A stretch of DNA of 64,000 bases from Pantoea sp. BAV 3049 (GTDB taxonomy: Bacteria; Pseudomonadota; Gammaproteobacteria; Enterobacterales; Enterobacteriaceae): assembly GCF_009765445.1 (NCBI RefSeq), contig NZ_WHOY01000031.1:1569007-1633006 (forward strand), read 5' to 3'. The notes under the pieces are model-generated. The model had not been told where the DNA came from. It saw nothing but the letters and a program-made list of their open reading frames with translations, and searched no databases. Each line of letters begins with the position of its first letter. Position 1 is the first letter of the stretch. The position numbers and the translations under genes were made by a program. Shown piece after piece: positions 1 through 10,513 of this stretch.

Positions 1-513
1 CGACAGCTCATCGTTACCGATGCTCTCCAGAATCTCATCCAGTGACACGGTCAGATAGCCGGTCTCATCCACGGCATCAACAATGGAGGTGGCAATGGCG
101 CGGTCAGTGTCGGTAAACGGCGTCAGTTCGACCTGCCACATCAGATAATCCTGCAGCGTCTGGGTGGTTTCTCCCTGATAAACGGGAAGTTCGTCATCGT
201 GATAATCGGTACCGGTTCCTGACGGAGTTCCTGCGGTGTAGATCTCATCCCAGGTTGCATCCAGCGGCAGCTCTTCCGGCATATCCTTTTGTTCTAACGC
301 CTCACGGGTATCAAGCGCTTCTTTTTCCTGATACTCCCGCGAGTCCACTTCCTCATGAATATCGGTTTGTTCAAGCAACGGGTTGCTTTCCAGCGCCAGC
401 TGAATTTCCTGCTGTAGTTCAAGCGTAGAGAGTTGCAGCAGACGAATGGCCTGTTGCAATTGTGGCGTCATGGCAAGCTGTTGGCTAAGCCTGAGTTGCA
501 AACCTTGCTTCAT
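1..513 (-). CDS. rpoN: RNA polymerase sigma-54 factor, N-terminal part
   Basis: Only the first 171 codons lie in the window; the gene runs off the left edge. The product is the alternative sigma factor that directs RNA polymerase to -24/-12 promoters and needs enhancer-binding ATPases. The visible part is the glutamine- and leucine-rich region I ([16 protein letters not shown] near residue 15) that contacts the activator and holds the polymerase closed, then an acidic region II, then the start of the core-binding domain. The ATG at 513 begins [12 protein letters not shown], as in E. coli. It follows lptB by 48 bp on the same strand, the standard enterobacterial order. Confidence 0.97.
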   Translation of the reverse strand, partial: MKQGLQLRLSQQLAMTPQLQQAIRLLQLSTLELQQEIQLALESNPLLEQTDIHEEVDSREYQEKEALDTREALEQKDMPEELPLDATWDEIYTAGTPSGTGTDYHDDELPVYQGETTQTLQDYLMWQVELTPFTDTDRAIATSIVDAVDETGYLTVSLDEILESIGNDELS

Positions 514-561
514 ATTCAGGATACAAATTCCTCAAAAATCTTACCTGGTTTGAACACCTTA

Positions 562-1287
562 TCAGAGTCTGAACTCTTCGCCCAAGTAGACTCGCTTAAC
601 TTGTTCATCTTCCAGGATTTGCTCCGGCGAACCGTGAGCAATCAGATGCCCCTGGCTGACAATGTAAGCCCGCTCACAAACCGCCAGCGTTTCACGCACG
701 TTGTGGTCGGTGATCAATACGCCCAGCCCGCTGTCGCGCAGGTGTTCAATAATCTTTTTGATATCGATAACGGAAATCGGATCAACACCGGCAAACGGTT
801 CATCCAGCAGGATAAATTTCGGATTGGCTGCCAGTGCACGGGCGATCTCCACGCGGCGACGTTCACCGCCCGATAGCGCCTGACCCATGCTGTTGCGCAG
901 GTGTTCGATGTGGAACTCATTCATCAGCTCGTTAGCGCGATCCTCACGCTGTTCCGTGGTCAGATCGTCACGGATCTGCAGAACGGCCATCAGGTTATCG
1001 TAAACGCTCAGGCGACGAAAAATAGAGGCTTCCTGCGGCAGATAGCCAATACCCCGGCGGGCGCGGGCATGCAGTGGCAGAATACTGATGTCCTCATCAT
1101 CAATGATGATGCGGCCTGCATCACGAGGCACTATGCCCACGACCATGTAGAAGGTGGTGGTTTTACCCGCCCCGTTAGGGCCCAGCAGGCCAACAATTTC
1201 GCCGGATTTCACCTGCAGGCTGACATCTTCGACTACGCGGCGGCCCTTATAGGCCTTCGCCAGGTTTTCTGCAATTAAAGTCGCCAT
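562..1287 (-). CDS. lptB: LPS export ABC transporter ATP-binding protein LptB
   Basis: Cytoplasmic ATPase of the LptB2FG complex, which extracts lipopolysaccharide from the inner membrane and pushes it across the LptA bridge. The 241 residues match the family length. Walker A GPNGAGKT is at residues 36-43, the signature LSGGE follows mid-protein, Walker B is [10 protein letters not shown], and the H-loop is TDHNVRE. It lies 6 bp downstream of lptA in the yrbG-kdsD-kdsC-lptC-lptA-lptB-rpoN run and is probably translated from the same message. Confidence 0.98.
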   Translation of the reverse strand: MATLIAENLAKAYKGRRVVEDVSLQVKSGEIVGLLGPNGAGKTTTFYMVVGIVPRDAGRIIIDDEDISILPLHARARRGIGYLPQEASIFRRLSVYDNLMAVLQIRDDLTTEQREDRANELMNEFHIEHLRNSMGQALSGGERRRVEIARALAANPKFILLDEPFAGVDPISVIDIKKIIEHLRDSGLGVLITDHNVRETLAVCERAYIVSQGHLIAHGSPEQILEDEQVKRVYLGEEFRL

Positions 1288-1293
1288 AACTGA

Positions 1294-1842
1294 TTATTTA
1301 CTCTTATTCTGTCCGGTTGACTGGGTGCCTTTGTCCTGCAGCTGCGAAGGAACCAGTACGGTGGTGACTCGCTTGCCGGTATTGCCATAGGCCTGCATTT
1401 TCTGCTCTTTCACCAGATAGGTGATGCGGTCGCCCTTCACGTTGCTGTCCAGCTGCTCAAGATAGGCATTGCCAGTCAGCTCAACAAAATCTTTCGCCAG
1501 CTCATAGTGCATCTTAAGAGCATGGCCTTTCACCGGCTTACCGTTGTCCTGCATCTGGTAGAATGTGGCAGGGTTGCCGTAAGCATCAACAATTGTTTTA
1601 TTACTGTCGCCGCCTGGGCGGGTTACCACCACTTTATCGGCGGTGATTTTGATCGAACCCTGAGTGACGATGACGTTGCCAGTGAAGGTCGCCACGTTAC
1701 CCTGCATATCCAGAGCCTGATTTTCAGAGTCCACGTTGACCGGTTTGTCCGAATCGCCCGTCAGGGCGAAGGCTGGCAGGCTGGCAGCCAGCAGCAGGCC
1801 GAGCGTCAGAAACTTAAGGTTGTTTCGCATTTTGAATTTCAT
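1294..1842 (-). CDS. lptA: LPS transport periplasmic protein LptA
   Basis: Periplasmic beta-jellyroll protein that polymerises into the bridge carrying LPS from LptC to LptD. I chose the ATG at 1842, giving MKFKMRNNLKFLTLG; it matches the E. coli start and yields a clean signal peptide cut after PAFA. An ATG at 1863 would add seven residues before it. The mature protein shows the LptA/OstA pattern (LTGDSDKPVNVDSENQ, then VATFTGNVIVTQGSI). The gene overlaps the end of lptC by 29 bp, an overlap also typical of E. coli. The tail is lysine/serine-rich (TGQNKSK). Confidence 0.95.
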   Translation of the reverse strand: MKFKMRNNLKFLTLGLLLAASLPAFALTGDSDKPVNVDSENQALDMQGNVATFTGNVIVTQGSIKITADKVVVTRPGGDSNKTIVDAYGNPATFYQMQDNGKPVKGHALKMHYELAKDFVELTGNAYLEQLDSNVKGDRITYLVKEQKMQAYGNTGKRVTTVLVPSQLQDKGTQSTGQNKSK

Positions 1843-2389
1843 AGGAGGTTTTGACCTTTTCAATCAACTCGGCAGTTTTCTTCCGTAAATTCCCACGCAT
1901 CTTCATGCCGGTAGAGTTAAAGCTACTGCCATAAAGTGTCACCTGGTCGTCTGAAGTGACATCCTGTGTGACGAGGTTTACTACGGCGTTATCGGTTTTA
2001 ATTCTTTGAAGTTGAGCATCCTGCGTCAGGCTGTTGACCTCCACATGGCCGTACAGGTACAGCATGCGATCGTTCGTCAGCTTAGCTTTGTCCGCCCGCA
2101 CCGACCAGGTGGGAATTTTATTCTCATCGTAGGTGGTCATGATCGGGTTATCGAACCAGCTCACCGCATCGGCGGAAAAATAGGTCACCTTATCGGAAAC
2201 GAGTTTGTAGCTCAGGGCACCCTGCGGGTTATACACCACCGTATTGGAAGACTGGCTGGTGTAGGTAGGTTCCTGAGCGTTTCCTGCCGCCGGGGTGCTA
2301 TTGTCGTCATTGCCGGCCAGGTTCCAGCCGATAAGAACAATGGCGACCAGGGCCAGCAACAGCGTAATCCAACGCCTTGTTTTACTCAT
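1814..2389 (-). CDS. lptC: LPS export protein LptC
   Basis: Bitopic inner-membrane protein that takes LPS from LptB2FG and hands it to LptA. Residues 5-25 form one transmembrane helix (WITLLLALVAIVLIGWNLAG); the rest is a periplasmic beta-jellyroll. The 191 residues fit the family. Its ATG overlaps the kdsC stop by 4 bp (ATGA), so translational coupling is likely. The last 29 bp overlap lptA. Confidence 0.97.
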   Translation of the reverse strand: MSKTRRWITLLLALVAIVLIGWNLAGNDDNSTPAAGNAQEPTYTSQSSNTVVYNPQGALSYKLVSDKVTYFSADAVSWFDNPIMTTYDENKIPTWSVRADKAKLTNDRMLYLYGHVEVNSLTQDAQLQRIKTDNAVVNLVTQDVTSDDQVTLYGSSFNSTGMKMRGNLRKKTAELIEKVKTSYEIQNAKQP

Positions 2390-2952
2390 ACAGACTGCCC
2401 TTTGGCCTCATCAAACTTATCCTGTGCGATCAAAATCAGGTCGCAAATTTCGCGTACCGCTCCGCGGCCGCCTGCAATCCGGGTTACATAGTCAGCGCGA
2501 GGGATCAGCACCGGATGGGCGTCCGCCACGGTGACGCTCAGTCCAACCTCTGCCATGACCGGCCAGTCGATCAGATCATCGCCAATATAAGCGACCTGGT
2601 CCGGCTGAAGCGACAGTTTATCCAGAAGTTCGCGGAAGGCCAAAATCTTATCAGACTGGCCCTGGTAAAGATGTGTAATGCCCAGCGTTGCGCAGCGGTC
2701 CTCCAGCAGCTTTGCTTTGCGGCCGGTGATAATAGCGACTTCCATGTCTGAGGTCAGCAGGCAGCGTATCCCATAGCCATCACGGACGTTAAAGGCCTTG
2801 AGCTCTTCACCATTATTCCCCTGATAAATCACGCCATCGGACATCACGCCGTCAACATCGCAAATCAGTAGCTTTATCTGGCGCGCGCGCGTCATAACAT
2901 CCTGGCTAACCTTGCCATAACAAGTTTCAATCATGCTTGCGGCTGTGCTCAT
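2386..2952 (-). CDS. kdsC: 3-deoxy-D-manno-octulosonate 8-phosphate phosphatase KdsC
   Basis: Cytoplasmic HAD phosphatase that removes phosphate from Kdo-8-phosphate, the third step of Kdo synthesis for LPS inner core. The nucleophile motif DVDGV has Asp32 and Asp34; ITGRKAK and the late GDDLIDWPVM motif supply the other HAD residues. The 188 residues equal the E. coli protein, including the GGRGAVREICD tail. It sits 15 bp after kdsD and overlaps lptC by 4 bp. Confidence 0.98.
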   Translation of the reverse strand: MSTAASMIETCYGKVSQDVMTRARQIKLLICDVDGVMSDGVIYQGNNGEELKAFNVRDGYGIRCLLTSDMEVAIITGRKAKLLEDRCATLGITHLYQGQSDKILAFRELLDKLSLQPDQVAYIGDDLIDWPVMAEVGLSVTVADAHPVLIPRADYVTRIAGGRGAVREICDLILIAQDKFDEAKGQSV

Positions 2953-2967
2953 TCATCTTATCCCTTG

Positions 2968-3954
2968 TTAAACCACACCGGCACGCAGCATGTCGTGCAT
3001 GTGGACCACGCCCAGCAGCAGATCGCCGTCGGCTACCATTACGGCAGTAATATTCCTGCTCTGCATCAGATTCAGAGCATCCACCGCTAAGGTATTGGGA
3101 CGCACCCGAATCCCGCCAGAGGTCATCACGCTGGCGATGCTGGCGTGCTGAATATCAATTCCCATATCGAAGACCCGACGCAGGTCACCATCGGTGAAGA
3201 TACCTTCAATTTTCATCAAATCGTTGCAGATAACCGTCATACCCATATTTTTACGGGTGATTTCCAGCAGAGCATCACGCAGTGAAGCATCACGGCTGAC
3301 GTGAGGAATTTCATCTCCGCTGTGCATAATATCATTGACGGTCAGCAGCAGCTTACGACCCAGTGCGCCGCCCGGATGGGACAGGGCAAAGTCTTCAGCG
3401 GTGAATCCACGGGCTTTCAGCAGGGCCACTGCCAGTGCATCGCCCATCACCAGCGTGGCGGTGGTGCTGGAGGTCGGCGCCAGGCCCAGCGGGCAGGCTT
3501 CCTGCGGTACTTTAACACACAGATGGATATCGGCAGCACGACCCATTGCGCTCTCCGGGCGACTGGTCATGCAAATCAGCGAAACATGCAGGCGTTTCAG
3601 CACCGGGATCAGTGCCAGAATCTCGGAAGATTCGCCGGAGTTGGAGATAGCTATCACGATATCCCCCGCGCCGACCATACCCAGGTCACCGTGGCTGGCT
3701 TCTGCCGGGTGAACAAAAAATGCCGGGGTACCGGTGCTGGCAAAGGTCGCTGCCATTTTTTTGCCAATGTGGCCCGACTTGCCCATGCCCATCACCACCA
3801 CTTTACCCATGCAGCTGTAAATGCGCTTACAGGCCTCGGTAAAGTCGTCGTTAATATACTGGTCGAGCTGCTCGAGGCCCTGACGTTCAATAGCCAGAAC
3901 ATCTTTTCCCGCCTGCTGAAAATCGAAGCCGGGTTCGGGGGTACGAGGTGCCAT
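2968..3954 (-). CDS. kdsD: D-arabinose 5-phosphate isomerase KdsD
   Basis: Converts ribulose 5-phosphate to arabinose 5-phosphate, the first committed step to Kdo. The start at 3954 gives 328 residues beginning MAPRTPEPGFDFQQAGKDV, the E. coli length; an upstream in-frame ATG at 4062 would overlap yrbG by about 90 bp and adds non-homologous sequence. The N-terminal SIS sugar-isomerase domain carries VVVMGMGKSGHIGKK near residue 50 and the TSSTTATL loop. Two CBS domains follow in the C-terminal half. It lies 14 bp after yrbG. Confidence 0.97.
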   Translation of the reverse strand: MAPRTPEPGFDFQQAGKDVLAIERQGLEQLDQYINDDFTEACKRIYSCMGKVVVMGMGKSGHIGKKMAATFASTGTPAFFVHPAEASHGDLGMVGAGDIVIAISNSGESSEILALIPVLKRLHVSLICMTSRPESAMGRAADIHLCVKVPQEACPLGLAPTSSTTATLVMGDALAVALLKARGFTAEDFALSHPGGALGRKLLLTVNDIMHSGDEIPHVSRDASLRDALLEITRKNMGMTVICNDLMKIEGIFTDGDLRRVFDMGIDIQHASIASVMTSGGIRVRPNTLAVDALNLMQSRNITAVMVADGDLLLGVVHMHDMLRAGVV

Positions 3955-3968
3955 AATTTCCAATCCTT

Positions 3969-4949
3969 TTACCAGAGGGTGGCCGAGGGCAGCCAGTACA
4001 GCACCGCAACCCAGGCTACAAAGCCGCACAGCAGCAGGGTGCCCGCCACTCGTCCGATACAACGACTGCGCTGCAGGCAGATAAGCGTAAACAGCGCGCT
4101 GACGCCCAGCATGACCCAGTAGTCACGGGCGAAGGCGTGCATATCAACACTGCCAGGGTGGATTAGCGCCGGAACGCCAAGTACGATGGCAATATTGTAG
4201 ATGTTAGATCCAATCAGATTGCCGACGGCGATATCATCTTCACCTTTTAGCGCTCCGGCAATCACCGTGGCCAGTTCAGGCAGGCTGGTGCCCACCGAGA
4301 TAATTGTCAGGCCGATAACCAGTTCGCTGATGCCAAAGAAGTCCGCAATTACCGTGGCATTGTCGATCACCATCCGGGTCGACATCGGCAGAATAATCAG
4401 CGCAACGGCCAGCCATAAAAATGCCACGGTGTTGCCCGCATCGTCCCGTGGCAGCTCAGCCAGCTGTTCGCGGGTCAGAGAATCGTTGTTATCGCGTTCC
4501 GCCTTACGGGCGATTTTTGTGATAAACAGCAGATAAGCCGCCGCAATGGCGATCAGCGCCAGCCCGTCGCCGCGGCTGAGAGTATTATCAAACAGCATCA
4601 CGCCGCACAAGAGAGTGACCAGTAACATCAGAGGAAGTTCGCGGCGGATTAAATTCGAATGAACGGTAAGGGGATGAAGCAGAGCTGCGCCACCAAGGAT
4701 TAACAGGATATTGGTGATATTCGACCCCAGCGCAGTACCGACGGCGATATCCATCTGGCCGTGGGTGGCTGCCGAGAAAGAGACAATCAGTTCCGGGAGC
4801 GAGGTGCCTATACCCACAACCGTCATACCAATGATCAGCGGGGGAACTCCCATCGCGCGGCTGAGAATGGCTGCGCTGAAAACCAGACGATCTGCACCAT
4901 ATACCAGCAGGACCAAACCGATAATCAATAGTGCTATAGCTACGAGCAT
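3969..4949 (-). CDS. yrbG: Calcium/sodium antiporter YrbG
   Basis: Inner-membrane cation/Ca2+ exchanger of the CaCA family. About ten hydrophobic segments are visible. The two inverted alpha-repeats carry the expected ion-site motifs, GIGTSLPELIVSFSAA with GTALGSNITNILLILG, and SVGTSLPELATVIAGA with GNLIGSNIYNIAIVLG. The 326 residues fit. It is the first gene of the minus-strand kds/lpt run and diverges from mlaF; its role in that operon is unknown even in E. coli. Confidence 0.96.
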   Translation of the reverse strand: MLVAIALLIIGLVLLVYGADRLVFSAAILSRAMGVPPLIIGMTVVGIGTSLPELIVSFSAATHGQMDIAVGTALGSNITNILLILGGAALLHPLTVHSNLIRRELPLMLLVTLLCGVMLFDNTLSRGDGLALIAIAAAYLLFITKIARKAERDNNDSLTREQLAELPRDDAGNTVAFLWLAVALIILPMSTRMVIDNATVIADFFGISELVIGLTIISVGTSLPELATVIAGALKGEDDIAVGNLIGSNIYNIAIVLGVPALIHPGSVDMHAFARDYWVMLGVSALFTLICLQRSRCIGRVAGTLLLCGFVAWVAVLYWLPSATLW

Positions 4950-5176
4950 GAAATGTCCTTTGATCGGGTATAATCGTCGGCTCGTCTTGCGCGACGTGTA
5001 AAGCTAGGGCTTAAAGATAATCCGCTGATTTTGACGGTCTGAAAGCAAAAAGTAAAACTTATGCCAACTTTAGCCACGTCTTCGAGGTAAGTTTCTGTAA
5101 AAGTGTTCTGTCTGATGGGTTATACGCTACCATCGGAGGTAAATTATATGCCTGAAAAAGAGGATAAGAGGTAACT

Positions 5177-5989
5177 ATGAGCCAGACGGAAACGAATTTG
5201 GTGGATGTCCGGGGTGTCAGCTTTGCCCGCGGGAATCGGCCGGTTTTCGATAACATCTCGCTTACGGTGCCCAGAGGGAAAGTCACAGCCATTATGGGTC
5301 CTTCAGGCATTGGTAAAACCACATTATTACGCTTGATTGGAGGCCAGTTGCGCCCTGACAGGGGTGAAATCTGGTTTAATGGCGAAAATATTCCCAGCCT
5401 GTCGCGTTCCAGGCTGTATGAAGCTCGCAAAAAAATGAGCATGCTTTTTCAGTCAGGTGCGCTGTTTACTGACCTCAATGTCTTTGATAACGTCGCCTGG
5501 CCGCTGCGCGAGCATACGCAACTGCCACCCCAGCTGTTACACAGCACGGTGATGATGAAGCTGGAGGCGGTGGGATTACGCGGCGCAGCGTTGCTGAAAC
5601 CGTCTGAGCTGTCTGGTGGTATGGCTCGCCGCGCTGCGTTGGCAAGGGCAATCGCCTTAGAGCCTGACCTGATCATGTTCGATGAACCGTTTGTCGGCCA
5701 GGACCCGATCACTATGGGGGTGCTGGTTAAACTCATCGATGAACTGAATCACTCTCTCGGCATGACCTGCATTGTGGTTTCACACGATGTGCCTGAAGTG
5801 CTGAGTATCGCTGACTATGCGTATATTATTGCGGGTCAGAAAGTGATAGCCCAGGGAACGGCGACAGCGCTGCGCGAGGATGAGGATGCCCGCGTGCGCC
5901 AGTTTATTGATGGCATTGCGGACGGCCCGGTGCCGTTTCGCTTCCCCGCAGGGGATTATCTGCAAGACTTAACCGGCTCAGGGAGTTAA
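5177..5989 (+). CDS. mlaF: Phospholipid ABC transporter ATP-binding protein MlaF
   Basis: ATPase of the MlaFEDB inner-membrane complex that moves phospholipids between the inner membrane and periplasmic MlaC to keep the outer leaflet free of phospholipid. Walker A GPSGIGKT has Lys47, the signature is LSGGMARR and Walker B is [13 protein letters not shown]. The 270 residues include the C-terminal extension (residues ~245-270) that clasps the partner MlaF. First gene of mlaFEDCB; the ATG follows GGATAAGAGGTAACT. Confidence 0.98.
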   Translation: MSQTETNLVDVRGVSFARGNRPVFDNISLTVPRGKVTAIMGPSGIGKTTLLRLIGGQLRPDRGEIWFNGENIPSLSRSRLYEARKKMSMLFQSGALFTDLNVFDNVAWPLREHTQLPPQLLHSTVMMKLEAVGLRGAALLKPSELSGGMARRAALARAIALEPDLIMFDEPFVGQDPITMGVLVKLIDELNHSLGMTCIVVSHDVPEVLSIADYAYIIAGQKVIAQGTATALREDEDARVRQFIDGIADGPVPFRFPAGDYLQDLTGSGS

Positions 5990-5996
5990 CAAACTG

Positions 5997-6779
5997 ATGT
6001 TTTTACGAGCACTGGCGTCCATGGGGCGTCAGGGAATCAATACCTGCGCTACGTTTGGCCGTGCCGGGCTGATGCTCTTTCATGCACTGGTCGGCGTGCC
6101 GCGTTTTCGCAAGCATGCGCCGCTGGTGGTGAAACAGCTGTACAGCATCGGCGTCATGTCGCTATTGATCATTATGGTTTCCGGGTTATTTATCGGCATG
6201 GTACTGGGGCTGCAGGGCTATCTGGTACTGAACACTTATGGCGCTGACAGCAGCCTGGGCATGCTGGTGGCGCTTTCACTGCTGCGTGAGCTGGGGCCGG
6301 TGGTCACCGCGCTGCTGTTCGCTGGCCGGGCAGGATCGGCGTTGACCGCTGAGATCGGCCTGATGAAGGCGACAGAGCAGCTCTCCAGCATGGAGATGAT
6401 GGCTGTCGATCCGCTGCGCAGAATTATCTCTCCACGCTTTTGGGCCGGTTTTATCAGCATGCCTCTGCTGACGCTGATCTTTGTGGCCGTTGGCATTATG
6501 GGCGGGGCAATTGTTGGGGTGAGCTGGAAGGGCATCGATACCGGTTTCTTCTGGTCTGCAATGCAGAATGCGGTCGATGTACGCACTGATATCGTCAACT
6601 GCGTAATTAAAAGTGCCGTTTTCGCCTTCACGGTGACCTGGATTGCCCTCTTTAATGGCTATGACGCGATTCCGACGTCGGAAGGTATCAGCCGGGCCAC
6701 GACACGTACTGTGGTACATGCTTCTCTGGCGGTACTCGGTTTAGATTTTGTGCTGACAGCACTGATGTTTGGGAACTGA
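5997..6779 (+). CDS. mlaE: Phospholipid ABC transporter permease MlaE
   Basis: Integral inner-membrane subunit of the Mla transporter, 260 residues. It has the MlaE/permease pattern: an interfacial N-terminal helix, several transmembrane helices, and the conserved cytoplasmic coupling stretch [20 protein letters not shown] with the following [10 protein letters not shown]. It lies 7 bp after mlaF and 4 bp before the mlaD start, consistent with one transcript. Confidence 0.98.
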   Translation: MFLRALASMGRQGINTCATFGRAGLMLFHALVGVPRFRKHAPLVVKQLYSIGVMSLLIIMVSGLFIGMVLGLQGYLVLNTYGADSSLGMLVALSLLRELGPVVTALLFAGRAGSALTAEIGLMKATEQLSSMEMMAVDPLRRIISPRFWAGFISMPLLTLIFVAVGIMGGAIVGVSWKGIDTGFFWSAMQNAVDVRTDIVNCVIKSAVFAFTVTWIALFNGYDAIPTSEGISRATTRTVVHASLAVLGLDFVLTALMFGN

Positions 6780-6783
6780 TGCA

Positions 6784-7326
6784 ATGCAAACGAAAAAAAG
6801 CGAAATTTGGGTAGGAGTCTTTTTACTGTTGGCGCTGTGCGCTGCACTGTTCCTCTGCCTGCGGGTGGCCGATCTGAAGTCTCTGGGCAGTGAACCGACC
6901 TGGCGGCTCACTGCCACTTTCGACAATATTGGCGGACTGAAAACCGGCTCACCGGTCAAGATTGGCGGCGTGGTGATTGGCCGTGTTACCGACATTGAGC
7001 TGGACAGCAAAACGTATTCCCCACGAGTCTCGATGGACATCGATGATAAGTATAATCAGCTGCCAGACACCAGTTCCCTGGCGGTGAGAACTTCAGGACT
7101 GCTGGGTGAGCAGTACCTGGCGCTGAACGTTGGCTTTGACGATCCGGAGATGGGAACGTCTATGCTTAAGGACGGCAGCACCATACAGGACACCAAGTCC
7201 GCTATGGTACTGGAAGATTTGATCGGCCAGTTCCTGTACAAAAGCGGCAACGGTAATGACAATAAAAATGCTCAATCGGCGGCACCGGAAGCAAACGGGC
7301 AACCCGCGCCAGCAGCTCACGACTAA
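6784..7326 (+). CDS. mlaD: Phospholipid transporter MCE-domain subunit MlaD
   Basis: Membrane-anchored periplasmic subunit that forms a hexameric MCE ring through which lipid passes to MlaC. The start at 6784 (MQTKKSEIWVG) equals the E. coli start. One transmembrane helix spans residues ~8-28; the MCE domain follows (TFDNIGGLKTGSPVKIGGV, then VRTSGLLGEQYLALNVG). The C-terminus is a low-complexity Asn/Ala/Pro tail. The 180 residues are close to E. coli. Confidence 0.97.
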   Translation: MQTKKSEIWVGVFLLLALCAALFLCLRVADLKSLGSEPTWRLTATFDNIGGLKTGSPVKIGGVVIGRVTDIELDSKTYSPRVSMDIDDKYNQLPDTSSLAVRTSGLLGEQYLALNVGFDDPEMGTSMLKDGSTIQDTKSAMVLEDLIGQFLYKSGNGNDNKNAQSAAPEANGQPAPAAHD

Positions 7327-7344
7327 TCCACAAGAGGGTAAGTA

Positions 7345-7980
7345 ATGTTTAAACGTTTCCTGATGATGGCAATGCTGATCATTGCTCCGCTAGCGGCCAA
7401 CGCAGCCGCCGATAAAACCAATCCGTATCAGATGATGAATGAGGCGGCGGCTAAAACTTTCACCCGTCTGAAAAACGAGCAGCCAAAGATCAAGCAGGAT
7501 CCAAACTACCTGCGCCAGATTGTGCGCGAGGAACTGCTGCCGTATGTACAGATCAAATATGCGGGCGCTTTAGTGCTGGGTCGATACTATCGTGAAGCGA
7601 CACCTGCGCAGCGTGAGGCATACTTTAACGCCTTTGGCGACTACCTGGCACAAGCTTACGGCCAGGCGTTGGCGCTGTACCACGGCCAGACTTACCAGAT
7701 TGCTCCTGAGCAGCCGTACGCCGATGCCAATATCATCGCCATTCGTGTGAGCATCATCGATCCGAACGGTCGTCCTCCCGTCCGGCTGGACTTTCAGTGG
7801 CGCAAAAACAGCCGCAGCGGTGACTGGCAGGCCTATGACATGATTGCTGAGGGCGTCAGCATGATCACTACCAAACAGAATGAGTGGGCCGATGTGCTGC
7901 GTCAGAAAGGCGTTGATGGCCTGACTGAACTGCTGAAGTCTTACGCCAGTCAGCCCATCACGCTGGACAAGCAGCAGTAA
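7345..7980 (+). CDS. mlaC: Periplasmic phospholipid-binding protein MlaC
   Basis: Soluble shuttle that carries a phospholipid between MlaFEDB and the outer-membrane MlaA-porin complex. A signal peptide is clear (hydrophobic [14 protein letters not shown], cut before AADKTNPYQ). The remaining ~190 residues match MlaC ([38 protein letters not shown]). The TAA stop overlaps the ATG of mlaB by one base (TAATG). Confidence 0.98.
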   Translation: MFKRFLMMAMLIIAPLAANAAADKTNPYQMMNEAAAKTFTRLKNEQPKIKQDPNYLRQIVREELLPYVQIKYAGALVLGRYYREATPAQREAYFNAFGDYLAQAYGQALALYHGQTYQIAPEQPYADANIIAIRVSIIDPNGRPPVRLDFQWRKNSRSGDWQAYDMIAEGVSMITTKQNEWADVLRQKGVDGLTELLKSYASQPITLDKQQ

Positions 7981-8276
7981 TGAGCGAGCAACTGAACTGG
8001 CGTGTAGAGGCTAACCAGCTGCACCTTTCCGGAGAGCTGGAGAGAGAAACGTTGCTGGCGTTATGGGAGCAGCGTGGATCCGTGATGAAACAGATCGATA
8101 CTATTGATGTTTCCGCGCTGGAAAGGGTGGATTCAGCCGGTCTGGCTTTGCTGGTTCACCTGCGGCAGATTGCCCTGCAACAGGGGGAAAACCTGCAGTT
8201 TACCGGGATCACCGAGAAACTGCGCACGCTGATTTCTCTGTATAACCTGCAGCAAATCATTGTCTCCCGCACCTGA
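7980..8276 (+). CDS. mlaB: Mla transporter STAS-domain subunit MlaB
   Basis: Small cytoplasmic STAS protein (98 residues) that binds MlaF and is needed for assembly and activity of the transporter. The STAS signature is IDVSALERVDSAGLALLVHL. Its ATG overlaps the mlaC stop, implying coupling. Last gene of the mla operon; an intrinsic terminator follows at about 8298-8333. Confidence 0.97.
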   Translation: MSEQLNWRVEANQLHLSGELERETLLALWEQRGSVMKQIDTIDVSALERVDSAGLALLVHLRQIALQQGENLQFTGITEKLRTLISLYNLQQIIVSRT

Positions 8277-8297
8277 TAAGTGTGTGGCAGGCTGACT

Positions 8298-8333
8298 AAA
8301 AAAAGCCCCTGCTTCGGCCGGGGCTTTTTTTGC
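8298..8333 (+). terminator. Intrinsic terminator of the mla operon
   Basis: A-rich arm, GC stem AGCCCC/GGGGCT around a short TGCTTCGGCC loop, then a run of seven T. It ends the mla operon before ibaG. Confidence 0.85.
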
Positions 8334-8402
8334 TTGTTTAAGATAGCGGCACTTTCCACTAAGATGTGTGCCTGTTAATCCTCAACTGAATTTAGATGCC
8401 TC

Positions 8403-8657
8403 ATGGAAACTAGTGAAATTCAATCCGTGCTGATGGGCGCGTTACCTCTGCAGGAAGTCCACGTGACTGGTGATGGCAGCCACTTCCAGGTTATCGCCGT
8501 TGGCGAGCTGTTTGGTGAGCTGAGCCGTGTGAAGAAGCAGCAGACGGTCTATGCACCGCTGATGGCCTATATTGCTGATAACCGCATCCACGCGGTATCA
8601 ATTAAAACCTATACCCCCGAAGAGTGGGCGCGGGACCGTAAGCTTAACGGTTTTTAA
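8403..8657 (+). CDS. ibaG: BolA-family protein IbaG
   Basis: Small BolA-like protein (84 residues, E. coli YrbA) that binds monothiol glutaredoxin through an Fe-S cluster and is linked to acid stress and cell-envelope homeostasis. The BolA fold signature is visible in [17 protein letters not shown] and the conserved [13 protein letters not shown] and [13 protein letters not shown] segments. It precedes murA by 76 bp on the same strand, the usual pairing. Confidence 0.97.
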   Translation: METSEIQSVLMGALPLQEVHVTGDGSHFQVIAVGELFGELSRVKKQQTVYAPLMAYIADNRIHAVSIKTYTPEEWARDRKLNGF

Positions 8658-8715
8658 GCTGTTCGCTGTTCATCGCGGCCTGGCCGCAGTGAAGCGGGCA
8701 GGAATTTATGTCTGA

Positions 8716-9996
<1,281 letters not shown>

Positions 9997-10013
9997 CTTA
10001 CCCGGACAGTAAG

Positions 10014-10049
10014 AAAGGCCGGCAGAGTCGACTCTGCCGGCCTTTTTTT
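10014..10049 (+). terminator. murA terminator, perfect 32-nt palindrome
   Basis: Positions 10014-10045 form an uninterrupted palindrome centred on GTCGAC (arm AAAGGCCGGCAGAGTC), followed by T's on the plus strand. It sits between convergent murA and sfsB and may end transcription from both sides, since A-runs at the left arm give a T-run on the minus strand. Confidence 0.88.
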
Positions 10050-10308
10050 AAGCTCTGATGAGCTTCTTACGGTCTATCAGGCTGTGATTAACAGGATCGA
10101 AATACCGGCTTGGCCAGATTTCTGAAGGGTGAACCATCAATGCGTCAGCGATGAGCCACTCCCCCTTTGGCCAGGGCCGGAACAGTGCGTTAGCCAGGGT
10201 TGAAGAGCTCAATCCTGCCTCACGCGACACGGCAGCAAGTGTCGTGCCCTGTTTACGCAAACCTGCAATAATATCGGCATTATGCCAATCGTTTTTCTTT
10301 TTATGCAT
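10048..10308 (-). CDS. sfsB: Ner-like DNA-binding transcriptional regulator SfsB
   Basis: Small phage Ner/Nlp-type DNA-binding protein. Residues ~10-60 match SfsB (DWHNADIIAGLRKQGTTL, SSSTLANALFRPWPKGE, IWPSRYFDP) and contain the helix-turn-helix. I prefer the ATG at 10308 (MHKKKNDWHNAD, 86 residues) because GGAGGA lies 8 bases before it; the ATG at 10323 would put that site inside the gene. The position between murA and ispB is the E. coli location. Target genes in this organism are unknown. Confidence 0.88.
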   Translation of the reverse strand: MHKKKNDWHNADIIAGLRKQGTTLAAVSREAGLSSSTLANALFRPWPKGEWLIADALMVHPSEIWPSRYFDPVNHSLIDRKKLIRA

Positions 10309-10477
10309 GTGCTGGTCCTCCATGGTGCACGGAGCTGTTTATAACAATTTGTGGCTATATTGCTCCAATAATTTCCTGTAATTTCTCAAAATGGTGCGAA
10401 TTTTTGCGTTGTATTACACAAAAAGTTGAAAAACATTGAGCGTATTTTCATCGTGAAAGGGAAAGAGAAAGGGAAAA

Positions 10478-10504
10478 GCAAAATAAAGCGCGGAGAATCC
10501 GCGC
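10478..10504 (-). terminator. Probable ispB terminator
   Basis: On the minus strand GCGCGGA/TCCGCGC forms a 7-bp stem with a 3-base loop, followed by TTTATTTTGC, ten bases past the ispB stop. Confidence 0.7.
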
Positions 10505-10513
10505 CAGGTAAAA